From NCBI RefSeq assembly GCF_004346225.1, contig NZ_SMAJ01000004.1, positions 1 through 64,000 of the forward strand: DNA of 64,000 bases, written 5' to 3'. The translations under genes were made by a program, and so were the position numbers. This DNA is from Paralcaligenes ureilyticus (GTDB taxonomy: Bacteria > Pseudomonadota > Gammaproteobacteria > Burkholderiales > Burkholderiaceae_B). Below the pieces are notes generated by a model. The model was not told the DNA's origin. It did not search any database and saw nothing but the letters and a program-made list of their open reading frames with translations. Position 1 is the stretch's first letter. Each line of letters begins with the position of its first letter. Positions 8,871 through 18,149 of this stretch are shown piece after piece.

Positions 8871-9587
8871 ATGGTCAATAACTTTGGTTTTCCCCACCGC
8901 TGGGCTTGTTGCTTCCTGGCTGCGGGGCTTTGGATTTCTGTGCCTGCAACCCGGGCGGAATCGGCAAAAGATGTGGGTCAAACCATAGCATCGTCCGGAG
9001 CCAGCGGAATTCCTGCCTGCGCCAGTTGTCACGGTGCAAAAGGGGAAGGCATGGCCGCGGCCGGCTTTCCGTATCTGGCCGGACAGGGCGCCGCTTATCT
9101 GGTGTTGCAACTGCAGGGCTTTGCAAGCGGAGAGCGGAGCAATCCGATCATGGCGCCAATTGCCAAGGGGCTGAGTGCCGAACAGATAAAAGCGGTTGCA
9201 AGCTATTACTCGGCACTGCCTGCGCCGTTCAATACGAAAGCGTTGAGCCGGCTCGTCGACACGTATCCTCAAAAAGATGCGGTGGGTGCGTGGCTGGCCA
9301 GCCGCGGTGATTGGGGCCACGATATACCCGCCTGCTTTCAGTGCCACGGGCCGGGTGCCGTAGGCGTGGGCGAGCATTTCCCCGCGCTTGCCGGCTTGTC
9401 CGCCAACTATATCCAGGAGCAACTGATAGCCTGGCAAGAAAAGAAGCGCGCTCCGGGCCCTCAGGCCCTGATGGGCGATATTGCCGGCCGCATGAGCAAG
9501 GTCCAGATTTCGGCAGTCGCGAGTTATTTGTCGAAACTCCCCGAATCGGCGCCCACCGCCATTGAACCAAAAGGAGCAAAGCAATGA
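8871..9587 (+). CDS. tsdB: Dihaem cytochrome c, TsdB-like electron acceptor of thiosulfate dehydrogenase
   Basis: The 238-residue exported protein has a signal peptide ending near ATRA and two c-type haem sites: CASCH at about 50-54 and CFQCH at about 154-158. Each is followed by a c4-type domain with late Met-containing segments (NPIMAPIAKGLS and PQALMGDIAGRMS). This two-domain cytochrome c4-like layout is that of TsdB, which accepts electrons from TsdA and passes them to terminal oxidases. Its stop codon overlaps the next ATG (ATGA), and the partner downstream is TsdA. The ATG at 8871 is preferred to the GTG at 8865 because the GAGGAGG site would be too close to the GTG. Confidence 0.85.
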   Translation: MVNNFGFPHRWACCFLAAGLWISVPATRAESAKDVGQTIASSGASGIPACASCHGAKGEGMAAAGFPYLAGQGAAYLVLQLQGFASGERSNPIMAPIAKGLSAEQIKAVASYYSALPAPFNTKALSRLVDTYPQKDAVGAWLASRGDWGHDIPACFQCHGPGAVGVGEHFPALAGLSANYIQEQLIAWQEKKRAPGPQALMGDIAGRMSKVQISAVASYLSKLPESAPTAIEPKGAKQ

Positions 9588-10537
9588 TCCCCATCGGCAT
9601 TCGTTTTGCGCCAGGAGTTGTGGCATTGTCGCTGTTGGGCGTTTCCTTTCCGGCAGGAGCGCAAACGGCTGGCCCTGCGGCCAGGACGGTTGCGAAATCC
9701 TCTGCGGCTTCAGAGCCGGAATTTACTCCTCCTGCGGCCGATGCCATTCCGGAGGGCGAGTTTGGAAAAATGGTCCGCAAAGGGCAGGATATTTTTCTGA
9801 GAACGTCCGAGCATGCGGGCCAGTATGTGGGAAACGGCATGAACTGCGTCAGTTGCCATATAGATGCGGGCCGTCGCAAGAATGCATCGCCGCTTTGGGC
9901 CGCCTATGTGTTGTACCCGGCCTACCGGGCCAAAAATGGTCACGTCAACACTTTGGCGGAGCGCCTTCAGGGCTGTTTCCGTTACAGCATGAATGGCGCC
10001 ATGCCACCGGCCGACAGCGAAACCATTGTGGCCCTGGAGTCTTATATGTACTGGCTTGCAAAGGGGGCGCCTACCGGTGTGAAGCTTGCCGGACAGGGGT
10101 TCAAGAGCCTGCCGCCACCGGCGCAAAAAGCCGATTACACCCGCGGACAGAAGGTTTTCCAGGAAAACTGCGTTCTGTGCCACGCCGCCAACGGCCAGGG
10201 TCAAAGTGCTGATGGTCATATGGTGTTTCCGGCGCTATGGGGCGACGACTCGTATAACTGGGGCGCAGGCATGCACAGCGTTGCGACAGCGGCGGCTTTC
10301 ATCAAGGCCAATATGCCTTTGAGCAAAGGCTATTCCCTGACCGATCAGCAGGCCTGGGATGTGGCTTATTTCATGAATGCCCACGACAGGCCGCAAGACC
10401 CTCGATTTGAAGGCTCAGTGGAAGAAACCCGCAAAAAATACCACGACTCGAGTTCCGACCTGTACGGCCAGACGATCAACGGCAAGGTTTTAGGCGCCGG
10501 TGCGACTCCAGCGGGAGGCACGTTGCGAAAGCAATAA
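9584..10537 (+). CDS. tsdA: Thiosulfate dehydrogenase (tetrathionate-forming), dihaem
   Basis: The 317-residue periplasmic protein (signal peptide ending near PAGA) shows the TsdA pattern. CVSCH at 88-92 is followed by PLWAAYVLYPAYRAKNG and RLQGCFRYSMNG, whose C131 is the unusual Cys axial ligand of the active-site haem 1. The second haem is CVLCH at 196-200, followed by WGDDSYNWGAGM and IKANMPLSKG. TsdA couples two thiosulfates into tetrathionate and releases two electrons. M244 is the expected distal ligand of haem 2. It is preceded by N243 rather than the Lys found in Allochromatium TsdA, a variation I recall from the Campylobacter enzyme. Translationally coupled to tsdB. Confidence 0.9.
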   Translation: MIPIGIRFAPGVVALSLLGVSFPAGAQTAGPAARTVAKSSAASEPEFTPPAADAIPEGEFGKMVRKGQDIFLRTSEHAGQYVGNGMNCVSCHIDAGRRKNASPLWAAYVLYPAYRAKNGHVNTLAERLQGCFRYSMNGAMPPADSETIVALESYMYWLAKGAPTGVKLAGQGFKSLPPPAQKADYTRGQKVFQENCVLCHAANGQGQSADGHMVFPALWGDDSYNWGAGMHSVATAAAFIKANMPLSKGYSLTDQQAWDVAYFMNAHDRPQDPRFEGSVEETRKKYHDSSSDLYGQTINGKVLGAGATPAGGTLRKQ

Positions 10538-10577
10538 GGCAATTTGCCGAGCGCCTGCGAGAATCCACCAGAGCCGA

Positions 10578-10899
10578 CTACTGAGGCCGATAGTTTATTG
10601 ACTTCAGTAGCGCCGCCTGCTTTTGATAAGCCTCTTGCAAATCGGCCGTGAGCTCCTCCGATGTCATCGCACCTCCCGGCTCCATGCCCAGCGCCCTGAT
10701 ACGTTTCTGGACGTCGGGCTGCTGAAAAAACGCAAGCGTGACGTCGCGTAATTTTTGCTGAATTTCGACAGGCGCATCGGGTCGTGACCATACGCCGAAC
10801 CAGCCCGCTTTGGATAGTTGTGGGTAACCCAGTTCTTTGAAAGTGGGTACATCGGGCAATTCTTGAATCCGTGTCGGGTATAGGACTGCGATCTCGCGC
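10578..10899 (-). pseudogene. 3' remnant of a Bug/TctC receptor gene
   Basis: The minus strand encodes a clear Bug C-terminus: RIQELPDVPTFKELGYPQ, then WFGVWSRPDAPVEIQQKL and a GAMTSEELTADLQ end, about 100 residues of a protein that normally has about 320. The frame is open upstream only to a TAG at about 10901. The N-terminal lobe and signal peptide are missing and the upstream DNA belongs to another gene, so this is a truncated, non-functional copy. It abuts the unknown helical protein gene, marking an old rearrangement endpoint. Confidence 0.8.
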
Positions 10900-10951
10900 T
10901 ATTGCAAGCAATATCCGTCTACGAAGCACTGGTCCGTCAAGAGATACAGCC

Positions 10952-11317
10952 ATGACCCCGGAAAATCACCGCGATAAAGCAGAACGTATTGAGCAGTCAC
11001 TGGCCAGGCTTACTGACTCGGACTGGGAAATCCGGATTGAGGCGGCCATGCTTGCGGGTACGCATTGGGTCAACTTTGTTTTGCATGAAATCGGCGTAAG
11101 CGAGGTGTCGGAAGACATGGTGCATGCGTCCATGTGCATGGTCAGCGTACTTCGCAAATACAAGCTTGCCGAGCCTGAGTTGATAGCGCAGCTTGAAGAA
11201 ATTGAGGAGCTTCGCCCCCTGTTCGTCCGTGGAGACATGGACGGAGGCGCGAAAGCAGCGGATAGAGCGCTCGAATTGCTGAGATCAATAGGAGGGCGGG
11301 CGCGAAAATTGGCCTGA
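10952..11317 (+). CDS. Small all-helical protein of unknown function
   Basis: I do not recognise a named family with confidence. The 121-residue product is rich in Ala, Glu, Leu and Arg and predicted helical, with a conserved-looking core AGTHWVNFVLHEIGVSEVSED and a charged tail RALELLRSIGGRARK. The His and helical pattern is reminiscent of small HEPN-like helical bundles, but no RxxxxH motif supports this. The ATG at 10952 is chosen over an upstream in-frame start at 10871 because the upstream part lies over the Bug remnant and has atypical composition. It is convergent with the universal stress gene. Confidence 0.6.
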   Translation: MTPENHRDKAERIEQSLARLTDSDWEIRIEAAMLAGTHWVNFVLHEIGVSEVSEDMVHASMCMVSVLRKYKLAEPELIAQLEEIEELRPLFVRGDMDGGAKAADRALELLRSIGGRARKLA

Positions 11318-11368
11318 GGGGGTCAACTGGAAACCCGGTTGAGCACCCTGGGCTGGGAATTTGGTGGA

Positions 11369-12208
11369 TTAATGCGAAAACAGGATCGGCACGGTCATCG
11401 ATTGGAGCAGAGTTTTCGAGGTGCCTCCCAGTAACCATTCACGCACTCGGCTGCGGTTATAGATGCCCATGACGACTAGATCGCAGCCATAGTCGGTTGC
11501 TGCGTTAAGTATGGAGTTTCCAATACTCGCGTCTTTACTGCTCTTGTGAATTTCTTTGGGTGCAGGATAGCCGTGCTCGGCGCAGTAGGTGCGCAGGTCG
11601 TCGGGCTCGACGCCCCGCGAACGCAGCATTTCGGGTTGAGGATCAACGGTAAGGATGGTTAGTTCCGAGGCCATGGAAAGTAGCGGGGCGGCATCGGCCA
11701 GTGCTCGCGCGGCACGCCGGCCGTAGTCCCAGCAAAACAGTACGTGCTGACCGATAGGGTGTTGCATGGTTCCGATATACGGAATCATCAGGACTGGCCG
11801 GCCCGCTGAGGTAATGACCGATTCGGCGACGCTCGCCTGTATTGCCCATGCCGATTCGGCATTATCGGTTTGGCTCATTATCAGCAAGTCGGAAAAACGC
11901 GCCTGCAGAGCCAGAACTTCGTCAACGGGGCCTGTGGGCATACGGCATTGGGCTTTGATGCCGGCCGCCGCGGCTTCTTTCAGGAAATATTCTTGAGTCT
12001 CGGTTTTATCTTCCTCGATTCGTTTAAACAGCGGGGTCATGATCTTGTCGGGTACCCCATCCTTGTCGTACATGTAGCGAGGAGTCTGGGGGGTGGTGCA
12101 AACCCCGATGAGCTTGGCCTTGTGGTGGGCGGCAAGGAGTATGGCCGTTTGTATGCGAGCCGCCTGGTTAGGGTCTCGGGTTAAATCAAGTGCGATACGT
12201 CCAAGCAT
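11369..12208 (-). CDS. Tandem-domain universal stress protein (UspA superfamily)
   Basis: The 279-residue protein holds two Usp domains. The first (RIALDLTRDPNQAARIQTA) lacks a clear ATP-binding motif. The second ends with VVMGIYNRSRVREWLLGGTSKTLLQ, close to the G-2x-G-9x-G-(S/T) motif of ATP-binding Usp domains. Such cytoplasmic proteins are induced on growth arrest, respiratory or oxidative stress. It is divergent from the zinc alcohol dehydrogenase gene across a 334-base region with an Anr/FNR-like half-matched site, which would fit oxygen-limitation control. Start ATG at 12208 has GGAG about 7 bases upstream (minus strand). Confidence 0.92.
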   Translation of the reverse strand: MLGRIALDLTRDPNQAARIQTAILLAAHHKAKLIGVCTTPQTPRYMYDKDGVPDKIMTPLFKRIEEDKTETQEYFLKEAAAAGIKAQCRMPTGPVDEVLALQARFSDLLIMSQTDNAESAWAIQASVAESVITSAGRPVLMIPYIGTMQHPIGQHVLFCWDYGRRAARALADAAPLLSMASELTILTVDPQPEMLRSRGVEPDDLRTYCAEHGYPAPKEIHKSSKDASIGNSILNAATDYGCDLVVMGIYNRSRVREWLLGGTSKTLLQSMTVPILFSH

Positions 12209-12276
12209 GGCAATCTCCTGAGGCTAAGCGATTACATATCGATGTTTCAATTTATGCTAATACTGAATCAAAGGAT

Positions 12277-12290
12277 TTGATTTGGCTCAA
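12277..12290. promoter_or_regulatory. FNR/Anr-like site TTGAT-N4-CTCAA
   Basis: TTGAT TTGG CTCAA differs from the consensus TTGAT-N4-ATCAA at one position. Its position between a universal stress gene and an alcohol dehydrogenase gene, both typical members of anaerobic regulons, makes it plausible. The match is imperfect. Confidence 0.35.
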
Positions 12291-12332
12291 GATATAGGTG
12301 GGCCTCCCGGCTTGCGCTGTTATCAATGCAAT

Positions 12333-12349
12333 TATGAATTTAATTCATA
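12333..12349. promoter_or_regulatory. Perfect 8-bp palindrome TATGAATT-T-AATTCATA
   Basis: Eight bases mirror exactly around a single T within the divergent promoter region. This is a candidate operator for a dimeric regulator whose identity is unknown. Confidence 0.4.
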
Positions 12350-12542
12350 GGCTCATGCTGATTATGGTGACTAGTCAGTTGAATCCATACCCGGTAAATT
12401 CTCAAGTGAGAAATTGCCAACTATCGCGTGACGGCAAGCCAAGCCGAAAAACCTTCCCTTGCGTCGAACACTACTAAGCAAGCAATTGATTGCAGACCAA
12501 CGCAATCGAACTCAACCCATCACGAATAAATATGAGGCCGAA

Positions 12543-14750
<2,208 letters not shown>

Positions 14751-14771
14751 TCAATTTACTGGGTGGCTGAT

Positions 14772-14785
14772 TATCTGACTAGATA
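14772..14785. promoter_or_regulatory. Inverted repeat TATCT-N4-AGATA in the AKR/LysR divergent region
   Basis: A perfect 5-bp inverted repeat spaced by four bases lies midway between the two divergent start codons and is a candidate LysR operator. Confidence 0.35.
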
Positions 14786-14839
14786 GTAGAATCGGCATGC
14801 AGATATGAATTATTTTCATTAATACCGTTGAGGTCCTTC

Positions 14840-15733
14840 ATGCCCCGCGAAAATTTCAACGATCTTTTAGCGTTTGTGACGGTTGCTCGCGAAGGAAGCT
14901 TTACCAGGGCTGCCGCGCAGCTTGGTGTGTCCCAATCAGCGTTGAGCCATACCATGCGGGGGCTTGAGACGAGGCTCGGCATTCGGCTTCTGACACGTAC
15001 CACGCGCAGCGTCTCACCGACTCAGGCGGGAGAACGTCTGCTCAAAACCTTGGCGCCGCGGTTCGAGGAGATCGAAGCCGAGTTGTCGGCCTTGAGTGAG
15101 CTTCGGGATAAACCCGCAGGCGTTATTCGGATCACGACGGCCGAACACGCAGCCAATTCCGTCCTGTGGCCCAAACTGGCCAAATTTCTGCCCGACTACC
15201 CGGACATCAAGGTAGAGATCACGATCGACTACGGGCTGACCGATATCGTTTCCGACCGGTATGACGTGGGTGTCCGTCTTGGCGATCAGGTCGCAAAAGA
15301 CATGATCGCCGTGCGCATAGGGCCGGACATGAGGATGGCCGTCGTCGGGTCGCCCGCCTACTTCTTGCGGCGGGCGCGGCCCAAGACGCCTCGAGATCTT
15401 GCCGCCCACGACTGCATCAATCTACGGCTCCCGACCTACGGGGGGCTCCTTGCCTGGGATTTTGAGAAAGGAGGAGACGCGCTGAATGTGCGTGTTGAAG
15501 GCCAGTTGGTGTTCAACAGCAGCACCCCAATACTTAAGGCGGCGTTGGCTGGATTCGGCCTGGCTTTTTTACCGGAAGATCTGGTGCGAGAGCAGGTTGC
15601 GGAGGGACGTCTTAAGCGCGTGCTGGAAGACTGGTGCCCTACCTTTCCCGGCTACCATCTCTACTACCCAAGCCGGCGCCAGTCATCGCCGGCTTTCAAT
15701 CTGGTGGTCGATGCGTTGCGCCACCGGCTTTGA
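14840..15733 (+). CDS. LysR-family regulator (YafC/DsdC-like group)
   Basis: The 297-residue protein begins MPRENFNDLLAFVTVAREGS and has a canonical helix-turn-helix (GSFTRAAAQLGVSQSALSHT, about residues 20-39). A group-typical region RTTRSVSPTQAGERLL and effector domain (GVIRITTAEHAANSVLWPKL) follow. This group commonly lies beside oxidoreductase genes and, by position (divergent from the aldo/keto reductase), probably controls it. The ATG at 14840 follows a GAGG site; an upstream in-frame TTG is rejected. Confidence 0.92.
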   Translation: MPRENFNDLLAFVTVAREGSFTRAAAQLGVSQSALSHTMRGLETRLGIRLLTRTTRSVSPTQAGERLLKTLAPRFEEIEAELSALSELRDKPAGVIRITTAEHAANSVLWPKLAKFLPDYPDIKVEITIDYGLTDIVSDRYDVGVRLGDQVAKDMIAVRIGPDMRMAVVGSPAYFLRRARPKTPRDLAAHDCINLRLPTYGGLLAWDFEKGGDALNVRVEGQLVFNSSTPILKAALAGFGLAFLPEDLVREQVAEGRLKRVLEDWCPTFPGYHLYYPSRRQSSPAFNLVVDALRHRL

Positions 15734-15841
15734 TGCGTTGAGCGGGTAAGTCAGTTCGGCCCATTTCCATCGCGGATGTAGAATGCGCTGCGTCGGCACG
15801 CACCACGCCGGCACCTCGTCAACTCCTCACCAATTACCCTC

Positions 15842-16927
15842 ATGAAAAACACGCTCGACTCGCGAGAGTCACCCAATCCCGTCGTCGGATTGGCGGTCTT
15901 TGCATTGATTGCCCTGGTTGGCTTGTTCTATGTCAAGTGGTTTCCGTATTACAACCGCGCCTTCGCGGCAGCCGACAGTCACTCGATCGGCACGTCGATC
16001 TTGATGGGCCACGCCGCCAACGCGCCCGAGCCATCGTTGTCGGCGGCGCTCGATTATGCACTGGTCTACGGCAAGGCGATCTGGCAGGCGATGGTGTTGG
16101 GGCTGCTGCTCGGTTCAGCACTCCAGGCGTTGCTGCCGCGTCATTGGGTTGCAAAGGCGCTGGGCGGAACCGGCTTTGGCAGTGTGGCTGCGGGGGGCCT
16201 GATGGCGCTGCCCGCAATGATGTGCACCTGCTGCGCGGCGCCGGTCGTCGCGGGGCTGCGTCAGCGAAATGCGTCGCCCGGAGGTGCACTGGCATTTTGG
16301 CTCGGCAACTCGGTGCTCAATCCGGCCACGCTGGTTTTTATGGGGTTCGTTCTGGGTTGGCAGTGGGCCGCCTTGCGCCTGGTTCTGGGCGTCCCGATGG
16401 TGTTCGGCATCGGTTATCTGATTAATCGAATGATTAAACCCGCCGAGGTCGATATCGAGCGCGAAGGTGCTGCGTGCGTGCCTGCCGAGGTTGCGCCGCG
16501 GGGGGCGTTGTCTTATTGGCATGGCGCTTTCGTACGTTGGGGCCAGATTCTGGCACGCATGGCCTTGCGTCTGGTGCCTGAATATATCGTTCTGGTCCTG
16601 TTGCTCGGCGCGGCCCGCGCATGGCTGTTCCCGCAGATCGGTCCGGACATCGGCAACCATATATTCTGGATCGGCGCACTGGCGGTAGCGGGTGCGTTGT
16701 TCGTGATTCCCACGGCTGGCGAAATACCGATCATCCAGGCGATGCTGTCGCTGGGCATGGCGGCCGGCCCGGCCGGTGCGCTATTGATGACCTTGCCGCC
16801 GATCAGCCTGCCTTCGCTGGCGATGGTCGCTAAATCGTTTCGTCCCCGAGAACTGGTGACGGTGAGCGCGGCTGTGGTGGCTTTTGGGATCGCCGGTGGT
16901 GGACTGGCCGTTGCTCTGGGTTTCTAG
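15842..16927 (+). CDS. YraQ/DUF318-type permease (possible metal or metalloid exporter)
   Basis: The 361-residue protein has about eight to ten membrane segments. Its two homologous halves contain the family motif: MMCTCCAAPVVAGLRQRNAS with GALAFWLGNSVLNPATL in the first half and IPTAGEIPIIQAMLSLG in the second. The CTCC-AAPV cysteines are characteristic of this permease family, which includes ArsP-like exporters of organoarsenicals and metal exporters. The substrate here is unknown. It stands alone, about 108 bases after the LysR gene, with no ArsR or other metal regulator beside it. Confidence 0.8.
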   Translation: MKNTLDSRESPNPVVGLAVFALIALVGLFYVKWFPYYNRAFAAADSHSIGTSILMGHAANAPEPSLSAALDYALVYGKAIWQAMVLGLLLGSALQALLPRHWVAKALGGTGFGSVAAGGLMALPAMMCTCCAAPVVAGLRQRNASPGGALAFWLGNSVLNPATLVFMGFVLGWQWAALRLVLGVPMVFGIGYLINRMIKPAEVDIEREGAACVPAEVAPRGALSYWHGAFVRWGQILARMALRLVPEYIVLVLLLGAARAWLFPQIGPDIGNHIFWIGALAVAGALFVIPTAGEIPIIQAMLSLGMAAGPAGALLMTLPPISLPSLAMVAKSFRPRELVTVSAAVVAFGIAGGGLAVALGF

Positions 16928-17120
16928 GAGCAAGGTTGTCGGAAATTAATTTATGCCGGAATAGCGCGTTGGAGTTATCGGTTGTATAAAAACTTGAAGT
17001 TTTAAAGCTTCTGTAGATTCCAGTAGGGGCCTCCGCCAAAAGGCCGATGCGGGACAGGTATCTTCAGGCGTACGCTCCCACAATGGCGGCTTGGTTCCGC
17101 TAATCGGGAGGAATACGATC

Positions 17121-17426
17121 ATGCGCACACTTGTGAATGTCCACATACCGCACGAGCCGTTCAACACGCTTATGCGCAATGGCAGCGTTGGCGCCGTCAT
17201 TGAGCAGATAATTCAGGAATGCAAGCCGGAAGTCATCTATTTCACTGAACAAAGCAGGCGGCGCGGCGCCGTGCTGGTGGTTGATATTGCGCAACCCGGC
17301 GATCTTCCGTCGATCGCCGAGCCGTGGTTCCTTAAGTTCAATGCCGAATGTGAGTTCCGGATAGCGATGAAGCCGGAAGATCTGCAAAAGGCCGAGCTCG
17401 ATCGGCTCGGCGCGAAGTGGAAGTAG
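17121..17426 (+). CDS. Small ferredoxin-fold-like protein of unknown function
   Basis: The 101-residue protein has alternating strands and helices (RTLVNVHIPHEPFN, EVIYFTEQSRRRGAVLVVDI, CEFRIAMKPEDLQKA) resembling DUF3303 or EthD-like small dimeric alpha+beta barrels. No catalytic residue is recognisable. The ATG at 17121 has a GGGAGG site 8 bases upstream, so the longer reading from 17091 is rejected. It is convergent with the monooxygenase-like gene. Confidence 0.65.
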   Translation: MRTLVNVHIPHEPFNTLMRNGSVGAVIEQIIQECKPEVIYFTEQSRRRGAVLVVDIAQPGDLPSIAEPWFLKFNAECEFRIAMKPEDLQKAELDRLGAKWK

Positions 17427-17445
17427 CGTGCTGCGTGGCCGAGGC

Positions 17446-17754
17446 TCAGCAGGCCTGAAGAACATTGACCACGCGGTTTGCCAGCAATGGCGCGGTATTG
17501 CGTCCATATTCGGCCATGTGCGGAGAAGCCGCGTGCGCTTTCAGTGCTTGGGCGCTTTCCCATTGCTCGATCACGGCAAACGTGTCGTTCCCAAGAGGTG
17601 TCTGCAGCTTTCCAAAATCCGGTACGTCAACAACGGCCTCGTAGCTGACACATCCTTTTTCGGCAAGCACCGCCGGGACGTTCTTCTTGAACAGTGCCAG
17701 CACGGTGTCGCGCTGGCCGGGTTGTGTGGTAATGGTAGCAATGACATGGATCAT
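17446..17754 (-). CDS. Antibiotic biosynthesis monooxygenase-domain (YgiN-like) protein
   Basis: The 102-residue protein is a single ABM domain. MIHVIATITTQPGQRDTVL forms the first strand, GCVSYEAVVDV the second, FAVIEQWESAQALKAHAASPHM the conserved centre with the His of the family. E. coli YgiN is a quinol monooxygenase, and other members oxidise aromatic polyketides. Cofactor-free oxidation of quinols is a plausible role, not shown. The upstream stretch on this strand holds a gene remnant. Confidence 0.85.
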   Translation of the reverse strand: MIHVIATITTQPGQRDTVLALFKKNVPAVLAEKGCVSYEAVVDVPDFGKLQTPLGNDTFAVIEQWESAQALKAHAASPHMAEYGRNTAPLLANRVVNVLQAC

Positions 17755-18041
17755 TCGGGTTGCCTTTTGGGTGCGGATTGCGAGCCTGTCATCATAATCG
17801 AGTCGTGATTCCGGCGTTGACCAGCGCAGCGGTAGTCCATGTGCGGCAGAAGCAGTTGTACGGCCGCGGGGACTGTGACAGCGTGCAAAAACACCAGCGG
17901 GTGTCGACGGGCGTTATGCAAATACAGGCGGGCACCGATTTCAGCCAGTTCGCCCAGTGCTTCGAAAATATCCGCGGGTGGGGCAAGACGCTGAACGGCA
18001 TCGGCAAAATCAGGGCTCGCTTCGGCGAAATTCACAAAGCC
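17751..18041 (-). pseudogene. C-terminal remnant of a questin-oxidase-like (DUF4243) gene
   Basis: The minus strand carries a coding-like segment: GFVNFAEASPDFADAVQRL, then ADIFEALGELAEIGARLYLHN and HPLVFLHAVTVPAAVQLLLP. The last block resembles the late helices of questin oxidase-like proteins, which are normally over 300 residues. No start codon or N-terminus is present and the tail past the helices looks degenerate. It fills the 395-base gap between the acyl-CoA ligase and the monooxygenase gene on the same strand. Confidence 0.45.
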
Positions 18042-18149
18042 TATACCACCCGTCTGCGCACGCTGATCGACAGCGAAAAATCCGTCCAGGCAGTGGCCGG
18101 TTCTGTGGATTCGGCTGCCGCCGCGGCACGCCGCAAAACGCTGCGTTGA

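Larger units (their letters stand above)
12209..12542. other. Divergent regulatory region between usp and alcohol dehydrogenase, no gene
   Basis: This 334-base AT-rich stretch has no convincing coding frame. It separates two divergent genes and contains an FNR/Anr-like site (12277-12290) and a 17-base palindrome (12333-12349), listed separately. Promoters for both genes must lie here. Confidence 0.6.

Noticed and set aside
17760-18149. 129-residue plus-strand frame in the gap before the acyl-CoA ligase
   Set aside because: The opposite strand has the more coding-like questin-oxidase-like segment, and this frame has no homology I can recognise or ribosome site.
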